A stretch of 64,000 nt of DNA, from assembly GCF_009604455.1 (NCBI RefSeq), contig NZ_WEGL01000007.1, positions 186,001 to 250,000 on the forward strand, given 5' to 3'. The position numbers and the translations under genes were made by a program. The DNA comes from Streptomyces sp. RB17. Its GTDB lineage: Bacteria; Actinomycetota; Actinomycetes; Streptomycetales; Streptomycetaceae. Shown here in pieces: positions 17,267 to 26,216 of the stretch; position 1 is the first letter of the stretch; every line of letters begins with the position of its first letter. The notes under the pieces were generated by a model, which had not been told where the DNA came from, made no database searches, and saw nothing but the letters and a program-made list of their open reading frames with translations.

Positions 17267-17767
17267 TCAGCTCGCACCCCCGCTGCTGGATCCGGGGTGG
17301 TCGCCGCCGCGGATCTGGTCGACGGCGTGGGCCAGCAGGGGCTCCAGCACGGCGAGGCCGTCCTTCACCCCGCCCGTGGAGCCCGGCAGATTGACGATCA
17401 GGGTCCGCCCCGCGACCCCGGCCAGGCCCCGGGAGAGGGCCGCGGTCGGAACCTTCTCCCGCCCGAACGCCCGGATGGCCTCCGCGATGCCCGGCACCTC
17501 GTACTCGATCACCGCGCGGGTCGCCTCGGGCGTGCGGTCGGTGGGCGAGATGCCGGTGCCGCCGGTGGTCACGATGACGTCGTAGCCGGCGGCGACCCCC
17601 GCGCGCAGGGCCGCCTCCACGGGATCCCCGTCCGGGACCACCCGGGGGCCGTCGACGTCGAAGCCGAGGCCTTTGAGGCCGTCGGCGACCAAGGGGCCGC
17701 CCTTGTCCTCGTAGACGCCCGCGGCAGCCCTGTTGGAGGCGGTGACCACCAGAGCCCGGTAGGTCAT
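17267..17767 (-). CDS. mog: Molybdopterin adenylyltransferase
   Basis: 166 residues from ATG at 17767, whose ATGA overlaps the moaC stop. The molybdopterin-binding motif TTGGTGISPTDRTPEAT near residues 67-83 and the NLPGSTGG motif near 128-135 identify the MogA/MoaB family. It adenylates molybdopterin before metal insertion. It is encoded in one operon with moaC and moeA, so the operon covers several steps of molybdenum-cofactor synthesis. Confidence 0.93.
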   Translation of the reverse strand: MTYRALVVTASNRAAAGVYEDKGGPLVADGLKGLGFDVDGPRVVPDGDPVEAALRAGVAAGYDVIVTTGGTGISPTDRTPEATRAVIEYEVPGIAEAIRAFGREKVPTAALSRGLAGVAGRTLIVNLPGSTGGVKDGLAVLEPLLAHAVDQIRGGDHPGSSSGGAS

Positions 17768-18276
17768 GCCCGGCTCCAGTCGCCCGACTTGCCGCCCGTC
17801 TTCTCCTCCACCCGCACGTCCGTGATGACCGCTCCCTTGTCGACCGCCTTGACCATGTCGATCACGGTGAGCGCGGCGACCGTCACGGCGGTGAGGGCCT
17901 CCATCTCGACGCCCGTACGGTCCGTCGTCCTCACGGTGGCCTGGATCTCCACGGCGTCGTCCGCGACCGACAGATCCAGTTTCACACCCGAGACCGACAA
18001 CGGGTGACACAGCGGGATCAGATCCGGGGTGCGCTTGGCGCCCATGATGCCGGCGATCCGCGCGGTGGCGAGGGCGTCCCCCTTGGGCACTCCCTCGCCG
18101 CGCAGCAGCTCGACCACGCGGGGCGAGACGAGGACGCGGCCGCTGGCGCGGGCGGTGCGCGCGGTCACGTCCTTCCCGGACACGTCGACCATGCGGGCCG
18201 CGCCCGCCTCGTCGAGGTGCGTCAGTCGGTCCTGCGCAGAGGGTCCGGGGGTCTCCCCCCGGAAAGACTCAGTCAT
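17764..18276 (-). CDS. moaC: Cyclic pyranopterin monophosphate synthase
   Basis: 170 residues from ATG at 18276 (MTESFRG). MoaC motifs are intact: LTHLDEAGAARMVDVSGKDVT at the start, LIPLCHPL near 88-95, and MEALTAVTVAALTVIDMVKAVDK near 123-145 with the conserved Lys/Asp. It converts the MoaA product to cyclic pyranopterin monophosphate. moaA is not in this window. Its start lies 85 bases after the moeA stop; its stop overlaps mog. Confidence 0.95.
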   Translation of the reverse strand: MTESFRGETPGPSAQDRLTHLDEAGAARMVDVSGKDVTARTARASGRVLVSPRVVELLRGEGVPKGDALATARIAGIMGAKRTPDLIPLCHPLSVSGVKLDLSVADDAVEIQATVRTTDRTGVEMEALTAVTVAALTVIDMVKAVDKGAVITDVRVEEKTGGKSGDWSRA

Positions 18277-18361
18277 GCTGTGTGCCGCTCCCGGTCCGGG
18301 CCCGGCGCAGTGCGGTGCGCGGACCTGTTGTGCGCGACACGGTACCGCCAACCTGCGCGGC

Positions 18362-19684
18362 TCAGCCGAGCAGGACCACCTCGACCTCGGCGCCGGGCTC
18401 GACGGACTCGGTGTCCTCGGGCACCACGATGAGCGCGTCGGCCTGCGCGAGGGCCGCGATCAGGTGGGAACCGGAACCGCCCACGGGGGTGACCTCGCCG
18501 TCGGCGTAGGCCCCGCGCAGGAACTGCCTGCGGTTCTTCGGCGAGCTGAGCGCCTTGTCCGCCGTCAGCGTCGCGCGCGTCCGCGGCCGGTGGACGTCCG
18601 CCAGGCCCATCAGGGTGCGGATCGCCGGACGGACGAACAGCTCGAAGGAGACGTACGACGACACCGGGTTGCCCGGCAGGGCCAGCAGCGGTGTGTGGTC
18701 GGGGCCGATGGAGCCGAAGCCCTGGGGCTTGCCGGGCTGCATGGCGAGCTTGCGGAACTCCACGCCGCTGCCTGCCTCTTCGGCGTCGTCGGCGTACGAC
18801 AGCGCCTCCTTGACGACGTCGTACGCCCCGACGCTGACCCCGCCCGTGGTGACCATCATGTCGGCGCGGACGAGCTGGTCCTCGATGGTGGAGCGCAGGG
18901 TCTCGGCGTCGTCGGCGACGGCGCCCACCCGGTAGGCGATGGCGCCGGCGTCCCGCGCGGCGGCGGTGAGGGCGAAGCTGTTGGAGTCGTAGATCTGGCC
19001 GCGGCCCAGTTCCTCGCCGGGCTGGACGAGTTCGCTGCCGGTGGACAGCACGACCACGCGCGGGCGCGGGCGCACGCGTACCGTGCCGCGGCCGATCGCG
19101 GCGAGCAGCGCGATCTGCGGCGGGCCGAGGATCGTCCCGGCCTGAAGGGCGCGGTCGCCGGCCTTCACGTCGCTGCCCTTGGCGCGCACGTGCGCGCGTG
19201 CCTCGACGGGGCGGTGCACGCGCACCTGCCCCCCGGCGCCCTCGGGGGCCAGGCTGCGTGCCCGCATCCCGCTCGCCGGGCCCTCGCCGAGTCCGCCGTC
19301 GGTCCACTCCACCGGGACGACGGCCTCGGCTCCGGGCGGCAGCGGGGCGCCGGTCATGATGCGGGCGGCCTGGCCGGGGCCGACCCGGACCGGGTCGGCC
19401 GCGCCCGCCGCGACGTCGCCGACGACCTCCAGGACGGCCGGGAACTCCTCACTGGCGCCCGCCACGTCCGTGACCCGCACCGCGTACCCGTCCATGGAGC
19501 TGTTGTCGAACGGCGGCAGGGACACCGGCACCGTGACGTCGTCGACCAGGACGCAGCCCTGGGCGTCGAGCAGTTGCAGCTCGATGGGTTCGAGGGGGCG
19601 GACGGTCGAGAGGATGTCCTCCAGGTGCTCGTCCACCGACCACAGGTCGTCCGGGCCGGCGGGGCGGGTCGCGGCGCTGCTCAA
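18362..19684 (-). CDS. moeA: MoeA/gephyrin-like protein (Glp)
   Basis: 440 residues from TTG at 19684, overlapping the galU stop. Seen: DNSSMDGYAV near 60, the GAPLPPGAEAVVPVE segment, LSTGSELVQPGE near 215, the MPT-binding TTGGVSVGAYDVV near 275 and the C-terminal LPGNPVSSYVSFELFVRP. Classical MoeA inserts molybdate into adenylated molybdopterin. In Corynebacterium a MoeA paralogue in this same gene order (galU-moeA-rimJ-glpR) is the gephyrin-like Glp that binds FtsZ and GlpR, so this gene may be a divisome protein, a cofactor enzyme or both. The moaC and mog genes next door favour at least a partial cofactor role. Confidence 0.9.
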   Translation of the reverse strand: MSSAATRPAGPDDLWSVDEHLEDILSTVRPLEPIELQLLDAQGCVLVDDVTVPVSLPPFDNSSMDGYAVRVTDVAGASEEFPAVLEVVGDVAAGAADPVRVGPGQAARIMTGAPLPPGAEAVVPVEWTDGGLGEGPASGMRARSLAPEGAGGQVRVHRPVEARAHVRAKGSDVKAGDRALQAGTILGPPQIALLAAIGRGTVRVRPRPRVVVLSTGSELVQPGEELGRGQIYDSNSFALTAAARDAGAIAYRVGAVADDAETLRSTIEDQLVRADMMVTTGGVSVGAYDVVKEALSYADDAEEAGSGVEFRKLAMQPGKPQGFGSIGPDHTPLLALPGNPVSSYVSFELFVRPAIRTLMGLADVHRPRTRATLTADKALSSPKNRRQFLRGAYADGEVTPVGGSGSHLIAALAQADALIVVPEDTESVEPGAEVEVVLLG

Positions 19685-20592
19685 GATTGCTGCATCTCCT
19701 CGGCTACGTAACTGCGAAGCCAGGTCCGGAAGTCCGGGCCCAGGTCTTCACGTTCGCACGCGAGTCTGACAATGGCACGCAGATAGTCGCCACGGTCGCC
19801 GGTGTCGTAGCGGCGGCCCTTGAAGACGACGCCGTGCACCGGTCCGCCGACCTTCTCGTCCGTCGCGAGCTGCTGGAGGGCGTCGGTGAGCTGGATCTCG
19901 CCGCCGCGGCCCGGCTCGGTCTTGCGGAGTATGTCGAAGATGTGCGGGTCGAGGACGTAACGGCCGATGATCGCGTAACTGGAGGGGGCGTCCGCCGGGT
20001 CGGGCTTCTCGACCAGCCCGGTCACCTTGACGACGTCGCCGTCGGCGGTCGTCTCCACGGCCGCGCAGCCGTAGAGGTGGATCTGCTCGGGCGCGACCTC
20101 CATGAGGGCGATCACGCTGCCGCCGTGCTGCTCCTGGACCTCGATCATGCGCTGCAGGAGCGGGTCGCGGGGGTCGATCAGGTCGTCACCCAGAAGCACC
20201 GCGAAGGGTTCGTGCCCGACGTGCGGGGCGGCGCACAGCACGGCGTGGCCGAGACCCCTGGGGTCGCCCTGGCGCACGTAGTGCATCGTGGCCAGGTCAC
20301 TGGACTCCTGCACCTTCGCGAGCCGGCCGGCGTCGCCCTTCTTCTGGAGCGCCGATTCCAGCTCGTAGTTGCGGTCGAAGTGGTCCTCTAGCGGGCGCTT
20401 GTTGCGTCCGGTGATCATGAGGACGTCGTCGAGCCCCGCCGACACGGCCTCCTCGACCACGTACTGGATCGCGGGCTTGTCGACGACCGGCAGCATCTCC
20501 TTGGGAGTGGCCTTGGTGGCCGGCAGGAACCGCGTGCCGAGACCTGCTGCGGGAATGACAGCCTTGCTGATCCTGGGGTGCGACTGAGTCAT
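19681..20592 (-). CDS. galU: UTP-glucose-1-phosphate uridylyltransferase
   Basis: 303 residues from ATG at 20592 (MTQSHPRISKAVIPAAG); the longer open frame upstream overlaps the divergent folate gene and is not real. The nucleotidyltransferase signature AAGLGTRFLPATKATPKEML lies near 15-34, with the GDD motif (VLLGDD) near 131, GLVEKP near 188 and GRRYDTGDR near 266. GalU makes UDP-glucose for envelope polymers and trehalose. It is the first gene of the galU-moeA-moaC-mog-rimJ block and is divergent from the 5-formyl-THF cyclo-ligase across 94 bases. Confidence 0.96.
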   Translation of the reverse strand: MTQSHPRISKAVIPAAGLGTRFLPATKATPKEMLPVVDKPAIQYVVEEAVSAGLDDVLMITGRNKRPLEDHFDRNYELESALQKKGDAGRLAKVQESSDLATMHYVRQGDPRGLGHAVLCAAPHVGHEPFAVLLGDDLIDPRDPLLQRMIEVQEQHGGSVIALMEVAPEQIHLYGCAAVETTADGDVVKVTGLVEKPDPADAPSSYAIIGRYVLDPHIFDILRKTEPGRGGEIQLTDALQQLATDEKVGGPVHGVVFKGRRYDTGDRGDYLRAIVRLACEREDLGPDFRTWLRSYVAEEMQQS

Positions 20593-20686
20593 GCCCGCAA
20601 CCTTATCCGGTGCCTTTGTTGGGAATCTGTGGCTCCGGTTGGTTGACCCTTTATGACGGCATTCAAGAAGGGCGCGAGAACGACCC

Positions 20687-21307
20687 GTGGAACACGACGG
20701 ACGCACGAGCGAGCCTGACAAGCGGATGTTGCGGCGGGAGCTCCTCTCGGTGAGGAACAGGTTGACGGACGATGACGTCGAGGCGACGGGGCGCGCGCTG
20801 GCGGAGCGCTCCCTGGAGCTGCCCGAGCTGGCGCATGCGCGCACGGTGGCGGCGTACGTCTCCGTGGGGAGCGAGCCCGGCACGCAGGCACTGCTGGACG
20901 CGCTGCGCGCGCGGGGCGTGCGGGTCCTGCTCCCCGCGCTCCTGCCCGACAACGACCTCGACTGGGGCGAGTACGCCGGCCCGGACTCCCTCGCCCTGGT
21001 CCGGCACGGCGGGAAGATGGCCCTCTTCGAGCCCTCCGGCGCGCGCCTCGGCCCGGACGCCGTGACGGCCGCGGACGTCGTCCTGCTGCCCGGGCTCGCC
21101 GTCGACGCGCGCGGGATGCGCCTGGGGCGCGGCGGAGGGTCGTACGACCGCGTACTGGCCCGTCTGGAGCGCTCGGGGGTGCGCCCCCGGCTCGTGGTGC
21201 TGCTCTACGACACGGAGGTCGTCGCACAGGTCCCGGCGGAGGCGCACGACAGGCCCGTGCACGCCGTGGTGACGCCCTCCGGCGTGCGCCGCTTCCCGAG
21301 CGCCTGA
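20687..21307 (+). CDS. 5-formyltetrahydrofolate cyclo-ligase
   Basis: 206 residues from GTG at 20687. Motifs: KRMLRRELLSVRNRL near 12-26, VSVGSEPGT with the substrate loop near 60, and the C-terminal signature LLPGLAVDARGMRLGRGGGSYDR near 132-154 that binds ATP and Mg. The enzyme turns 5-formyl-THF into 5,10-methenyl-THF, recycling an inhibitory folate. Divergent from galU; the same neighbour pair is kept in mycobacteria. A convergent terminator follows. Confidence 0.94.
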   Translation: MEHDGRTSEPDKRMLRRELLSVRNRLTDDDVEATGRALAERSLELPELAHARTVAAYVSVGSEPGTQALLDALRARGVRVLLPALLPDNDLDWGEYAGPDSLALVRHGGKMALFEPSGARLGPDAVTAADVVLLPGLAVDARGMRLGRGGGSYDRVLARLERSGVRPRLVVLLYDTEVVAQVPAEAHDRPVHAVVTPSGVRRFPSA

Positions 21308-21328
21308 CGGGACGCTCCGGTAGGCGAA

Positions 21329-21358
21329 ACGGCCCTCCACGCGCGCGTGGAGGGCCGT
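21329..21358. terminator. Convergent hairpin terminator
   Basis: ACGGCCCTCCACG at 21329-21341 pairs with CGTGGAGGGCCGT at 21346-21358 around CGCG, between the cyclo-ligase stop and the convergent acylase stop. A TCTTCC stretch follows on the plus strand. Confidence 0.85.
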
Positions 21359-21382
21359 CTTCCGTGCCGTGCTCTCAGTCGG

Positions 21383-24160
21383 TCACGGCTTGAGGACCAG
21401 TGTGTCGCTCGTGCTGTTGTCGACCGCCTTGTCCGAGAACGACCAGGGCAGCAGTTCGCCCTTGGCCCACAGGCTCGTCTGGTCCGTGTAGTGCGCGCTG
21501 AAGGCGTGCCCGGAGGCGCCGGTCAGGTTGATCCACTTGGACTTGTCGAAGTCGGCCAGGTTGACGACCATCCGCATGGACGGCACCCAGACCACGCCGT
21601 AGCCGCCGGCGGCGTTCCAGCCGGTCGCGTTCACCGTGGCCTCGCCGCCGCTGAGCTTCCAGGGGCCGCGGTTGAGGATGTACTGCAGCGCCTCGGGGCC
21701 GTCGGTGCCGAGCGTCTGGTTCTTCAGGAACAGGCGGTGCAGCCGGCCCCAGCTCCAGGTGTCGATGTCCTTGCCGAGCTTGGCGGTCAGCTCCCAGCGG
21801 GCGTCGATCATGGCCCGGGCGAAGAGCTGGTCCATGTTGTTCGCCGCGGGCCGGGTGCCCGACCTGGGCGTCTTCCACCAGTCGCTGTCCGGCTTGTCCA
21901 TCAGGGTGCGCACGACCTCGAACCAGCGGTCGCCGCCGTCCGGCTGCGCCTGGTCGGCGTCGCGATCGCCGCACTCGCGCACCTTGGTGTCGTCGTCCAC
22001 CGGGCCGGTGCTGTCGATCTTGTCGACCCACAGGCACTGTCCCTGGACGCGCAGCTCCTTGGGGAGCTTGTTGCCGAAGGCGAGCTTGAGGATGTTGCGC
22101 CAGACCGCGTTGAAGTAGGCGGCCGCCGCGGAGTCGGACTCCTGGGTGTAGTCCCAGCCCTCCAGCAGCTTCTGCGCGTCGCGGACGTTCTTGTCGTCGA
22201 GGTTGATCTTCAGCAGCTTGGGCACCAGGAGCTTGGCGATCTCGCTGCTGTTGTCCAGCTGCATCTGCCGCATGTCGTCGGTCGAGATCTTGCCGCCGTC
22301 CTTGATCTTGGACTCGATCAGGTCGGTGATGCGCTGGCTGCGGGCGCCGTAGCCCCAGTCGGTGGTGAGGGTGTACGGGTACTTGTCCTTGTCGACCACG
22401 GCCTGGTTGGCGGTGACGATGTAGCCGCGCTTGGGGTTGTACTCGTAGGGCAGCTCGTCGTGCTTGATGAAGCCGGTCCAGCGGTACTTCGAGTCCCAGC
22501 CCGGCGCGGGGATCGAGCCGTCGTCCACGGCCGACCGCGTGGGGATCCTGCCGGGCAGCGTGTAGCCGATGTGGTTGTCGGTGTCGGCGTATACCAGGTT
22601 CTGCGACGGCACGTCGAACAGGGCGGCGGCCTGGCGGAAGTCGCTCCAGTTCGCCGCCTTGTCGAGGGCGAACACGGCGTCCATGGAGGTGCCCGGGTCC
22701 AGCGCGGTCCACCTCAGGGCGATGCCGTAGCCGTCGCCGCGGTCGGGGGCCGCGGTGTTGACCGTGGCCCGCTTGCCGACCTGGACGAGTTCGTCGTCAC
22801 GGTCGGACAGCAGCGGCATCCCGTCCTGGGTCTGGCGCACGACGATCGTCTTGGCCGAGCCGCCGGCGACCTTGATGGTCTCCTGGCGGGTCTTGAAAGG
22901 CCGGACCTTGCCGTCGTACAGGTAGCCGTTCGCGCTCACCTTCTCCAGGTAGAGGTCGGTGACGTCGACCCCGGAGTTGGTCATGCCCCAGGCGATGTTC
23001 GCGTTGTGGCCGATGATCACACCGGGCATGCCGGCAAAGGTGTAGCCGGTCACGTCGTACTGGCACCTGGTGGAGACGGTGCGGCAGTGCAGGCCCATCT
23101 GGTACCAGACCGACGGCAGCGACGCCGACAGGTGCGGGTCGTTGGCGAGCAGCGGCTTGCCGGTGATGGTGTACTTCCCGGACACCACCCAGGAGTTGGA
23201 GCCGATGCCCTGGCCGTTCACTCCGACGGCGGTCGGAACGTCGTCCAGGACGTTGTAGAGGCCCGCCAGCTGGCTCGTGAGCGACGATCCCGACGTGGCC
23301 GAGGTGGAGGAGCCGGTCGTGCCCGTGGAGCCCGCAGAGGCGCCTGTGGCGCCGCTCTGCTGGAAGGACCTGGTCGCCTCGTTGTACTGGCCCTCCTGCA
23401 CGATCGGCTTGTTCCGGCCGTACGGGTACTCCGGGTACAGGTCCTGGATCTGCTGCGGGCCGAGCCGGCTGGTCATCAGGGCGCGGTCGATCTCGTCCTG
23501 CATGTTGCCGCGCAGGTCCCAGGCCATCGCCTTCAGCCAGGAGATCGAGTCGACCGGGGTCCACTGCTGCGGCTTGTAGTCGTTGGTGAAGCCCAGGGCG
23601 GCGTACTCCAGGGAGATGTCCTTGCCGTCCTTGCCCTGCAGATAGGCGTTGACGCCCTTGGCGTACGCCTGGAGGTACGTCTTCGAGGCGGCCGACAGCT
23701 TGGTGTCGTACTCCTGCCGGGCGACCCGGTCCCAGCCGAGGGTGCGCAGGAACTCGTCGTTCTTGACCTGACTCTTGCCGAACATCTCCGACAGGCGCCC
23801 GGAGGTCATGTGCCGGCGCACGTCCATCTCGTAGAACCGGTCCTGCGCCTGGACATAGCCCTGCGCCATGAACAGGTCCGTGTCGGAGGACGCGTAGATC
23901 TGCGGGATGCCGTTGCCGTCCCGCTTGACGTCGACCGGCCCCGACAGGCCCTGGAGCGTGATCGTGCCCTTGGTCTGCGGGAAGGAGGCGCGGACGGTGC
24001 TGATCGACCAGTACGCGCCGTAGGCGATGCCCCCGATGATGGCCAGTACCAGGACCAGCACCATCAGCCGGGCTTTGCGCCCCTTCTTCCTGCCGGACTT
24101 GGCGGGCGCGGCACCGGTGGTGGTGGCGGCACCCGTTGTGGCGGTGGTGTTGGGGGGCAT
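21383..24160 (-). CDS. Penicillin acylase family hydrolase
   Basis: 925 residues from ATG at 24160 (MPPNTTATTG); upstream in-frame extension is not credible. A basic Thr/Ala/Lys-rich start is followed by a membrane anchor or signal helix (LMVLVLVLAIIGGIAYGAYW near 33-52). The acylase domain follows: VKRDGNGIPQIYA, QGYVQAQDRFYEMDVRR, then the autocleavage/nucleophile site GIGSNSWVVSG with Ser near 321, GVIIGHNANIAWGMTN, and a C-terminal ATVNATGWNAAGGYGV. A Ser/Thr/Gly-rich linker just before the nucleophile (near 285-310) is the expected spacer peptide. This Ntn-hydrolase cleaves amide bonds of acyl substrates such as penicillins or acyl-homoserine lactones; the real substrate is unknown. It acts outside the membrane. 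Confidence 0.92.
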   Translation of the reverse strand: MPPNTTATTGAATTTGAAPAKSGRKKGRKARLMVLVLVLAIIGGIAYGAYWSISTVRASFPQTKGTITLQGLSGPVDVKRDGNGIPQIYASSDTDLFMAQGYVQAQDRFYEMDVRRHMTSGRLSEMFGKSQVKNDEFLRTLGWDRVARQEYDTKLSAASKTYLQAYAKGVNAYLQGKDGKDISLEYAALGFTNDYKPQQWTPVDSISWLKAMAWDLRGNMQDEIDRALMTSRLGPQQIQDLYPEYPYGRNKPIVQEGQYNEATRSFQQSGATGASAGSTGTTGSSTSATSGSSLTSQLAGLYNVLDDVPTAVGVNGQGIGSNSWVVSGKYTITGKPLLANDPHLSASLPSVWYQMGLHCRTVSTRCQYDVTGYTFAGMPGVIIGHNANIAWGMTNSGVDVTDLYLEKVSANGYLYDGKVRPFKTRQETIKVAGGSAKTIVVRQTQDGMPLLSDRDDELVQVGKRATVNTAAPDRGDGYGIALRWTALDPGTSMDAVFALDKAANWSDFRQAAALFDVPSQNLVYADTDNHIGYTLPGRIPTRSAVDDGSIPAPGWDSKYRWTGFIKHDELPYEYNPKRGYIVTANQAVVDKDKYPYTLTTDWGYGARSQRITDLIESKIKDGGKISTDDMRQMQLDNSSEIAKLLVPKLLKINLDDKNVRDAQKLLEGWDYTQESDSAAAAYFNAVWRNILKLAFGNKLPKELRVQGQCLWVDKIDSTGPVDDDTKVRECGDRDADQAQPDGGDRWFEVVRTLMDKPDSDWWKTPRSGTRPAANNMDQLFARAMIDARWELTAKLGKDIDTWSWGRLHRLFLKNQTLGTDGPEALQYILNRGPWKLSGGEATVNATGWNAAGGYGVVWVPSMRMVVNLADFDKSKWINLTGASGHAFSAHYTDQTSLWAKGELLPWSFSDKAVDNSTSDTLVLKP

Positions 24161-24428
24161 CGCTGTCCTTGCTGTCCTAACGCGAGCGGCAGGTCGGGCT
24201 GTGACTTTGAATGAGCGCTGGAGCAACCATAGGCGCAGGGCCCTGTCCCGCTTGACGCGGAGCCGGGAACCAGCGCGCACGAGCGTTCGATCTTCTCCCG
24301 GCAAGCGTCAAGAAAGCGTCAAGACTTAGGTAAGGTAACGAAGTACTTGGGTGCGGTGCGCCGCAGCCTCGGGTCTTGTGCACGCCAGCTCGCGCCCCCG
24401 GCGCGCGGGCCAAGGAAGGGAACCGCCG

Positions 24429-25934
24429 CTGACTGTTCACCACCTCAACCAGCTTCTGCTCGTCTGCTCCGTGGTCCTCCTCGTCGCCGTCGCGGCCGTC
24501 CGGATCTCCTCCCGCAGCGGGCTCCCCAGCCTGCTCGTCTACCTGGGGATCGGCGTCCTCATGGGCCAGGACGGCATCGGCGAGATCCACTTCAACAGCG
24601 CCGCGGTGACCCAGGTCATGGGATATGCGGCCCTGGTCGTGATCCTCGCGGAGGGCGGTCTCGGCACGAAGTGGAAAGAGGTCAGGCCGGTCCTGTCGTC
24701 CGCCTCCGTCCTGGCGACGTTCGGAGTCGCCGTCAGCGTGGGCGTCACCGCGGCGGGCGCGCACTATCTGGTCGGGCTGGAGTGGCGGCAGGCGCTCATC
24801 ATCGGCGCGGTGGTGTCGTCGACGGACGCGGCGGCGGTCTTCTCGGTGCTGCGCAGGGTTCCCCTCCCCGCGCGCGTGACGGGCACGCTGGAGGCGGAGT
24901 CCGGCTTCAACGACGCCCCGGTGGTCATCCTGGTCGTCGCCTTCTGCACGGCCGGCCCGGTCGAGCACTGGTACGTCCTGCTCGGAGAGATCGCTCTGGA
25001 ACTGGCGATCGGCGCGGCCATAGGGCTCGCGGTGGGCTGGTTCGGCTCCTGGGCGCTCAAGCACGTGGCCCTGCCGGCCTCCGGCCTCTACCCGATCGCG
25101 GTCATGGCGATCGCCGTGACCGCCTACGCCGCCGGCGCCCTGGCGCACGGCAGCGGCTTCCTGGCGGTCTATCTGGCCGCGATGATGCTCGGCAACGCGA
25201 AACTCCCGCACTGGCCGGCCACGCGCGGCTTCGCCGAGGGGCTCGGCTGGATCGCCCAGATCGGCATGTTCGTCGTGCTCGGCCTGCTGGTCACCCCGCA
25301 CGAACTGGGCGACGACGTCGTGCCGGCGCTGGTCATCGGGCTGATCCTCACCATGGTGGCCCGTCCGCTGAGCGTGGTGCTCAGCCTGGCGCCGTTCCGC
25401 GTGCCGTGGCAGGAGCAGACCCTGATGTCGTGGGCGGGACTGCGCGGCGCCGTGCCCATCATCCTGGCGACCATCCCGATGGTGAACGGCGTCACCGGCA
25501 GCCGCCGCATCTTCAACATCGTCTTCGTGCTGGTCGTGGTCTACACCCTCGTCCAGGGGCCGACGCTGCCCTGGCTGGCACGCACACTGCGGCTGGGCGA
25601 GCAGGGCGAGGCCGCCGACCTCGGCATCGAGTCGGCGCCGCTGGAGCGGCTGCGCGGACACCTGCTGTCCGTCACGATCCCCGAGGGCTCCCGCATGCAC
25701 GGCGTGGAGGTCAACGAGCTGCGCCTGCCCTCCGGCGCCGGCGTCACCCTCGTCGTCCGCGAAGGAAAATCGTTCGTTCCGCTGCCCACGACCGTGCTGC
25801 GCCGGGGCGACGAGTTGCTCGTCGTGGCCACCGACCCGGTCCGTGACGCGGCGGAGCGCCGCCTGCGCGCGGTCGCCCACGGCGGCAAGCTGGCGGGCTG
25901 GCTCGGCATGAACGGCGCGGGCAGCTCGCATTGA
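24429..25934 (+). CDS. Potassium/proton antiporter, CPA1 family with TrkA-C domain
   Basis: 501 residues if translated from CTG at 24429. A purine-rich ribosome site AAGGAAGGG at 24412-24420 sits eight bases before that CTG and the protein then begins (L/M)TVHHLNQLLLVCSVVLLV, matching the usual N-terminus of this family. No ATG, GTG or TTG has comparable support. About 12 helices follow, with GQDGIGEIHFN, the ion-site SSTDAAAVFSVLRR near 135 and ESGFNDAPVV near 158. The last 90 residues form a soluble TrkA-C regulatory domain (LLSVTIPEGSRMHGVEVNEL to RGDELLVVAT). It exchanges K+ or Na+ for H+ in pH and osmotic homeostasis. Confidence 0.9.
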   Translation: MTVHHLNQLLLVCSVVLLVAVAAVRISSRSGLPSLLVYLGIGVLMGQDGIGEIHFNSAAVTQVMGYAALVVILAEGGLGTKWKEVRPVLSSASVLATFGVAVSVGVTAAGAHYLVGLEWRQALIIGAVVSSTDAAAVFSVLRRVPLPARVTGTLEAESGFNDAPVVILVVAFCTAGPVEHWYVLLGEIALELAIGAAIGLAVGWFGSWALKHVALPASGLYPIAVMAIAVTAYAAGALAHGSGFLAVYLAAMMLGNAKLPHWPATRGFAEGLGWIAQIGMFVVLGLLVTPHELGDDVVPALVIGLILTMVARPLSVVLSLAPFRVPWQEQTLMSWAGLRGAVPIILATIPMVNGVTGSRRIFNIVFVLVVVYTLVQGPTLPWLARTLRLGEQGEAADLGIESAPLERLRGHLLSVTIPEGSRMHGVEVNELRLPSGAGVTLVVREGKSFVPLPTTVLRRGDELLVVATDPVRDAAERRLRAVAHGGKLAGWLGMNGAGSSH

Positions 25935-26044
25935 CGGCGCGTTCCCTGCGGTTCACGCTCCCTTCCCGTGAAATCCCAGGTGGCCTCATCCGTGGTGCTC
26001 GTTTTCACAGCTGTTGGACGCGGTGGCCCCTGTAGCATGAAGGC

Positions 26045-26216
26045 GCACCCTGATCGAACCAACTCTGCCTGACGCAGAGCTGGCGCGACCGTATGGCGGC
26101 CGGGTCCCCCCACCCGCAGTGGGCGCCGGCATCTACCGCAGTCCGCGCAAGAGGACAGCTCTCGGCACCCGGGCCACACCAGGCCCGCGCTACCAGGCGG
26201 CAGAAAGGCACGGGCC
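26045..26216 (+). promoter_or_regulatory. Structured 5' leader of the MFS gene
   Basis: A plausible promoter (CTGTTG, 16-base spacer, TAGCAT ending near 26038) precedes the MFS start by about 175 bases. The leader contains a perfect hairpin CTCTGC-CTGAC-GCAGAG (26063-26079), a larger G/C-rich pairing region around 26095-26140, and GGGCC-ACACCA-GGCCC (26171-26186) before the AGAAAGG ribosome site. It could be a riboswitch or attenuator, but I cannot match it to a known class. No coding sequence is supported here; 25935-26030 shows nothing else. Confidence 0.4.

Noticed and set aside
26037..26072. An 11-codon leader peptide (ATG at 26037) before the MFS gene
   Set aside because: The ATG overlaps the likely -10 box, has no ribosome site and shows no codon run suggesting attenuation.
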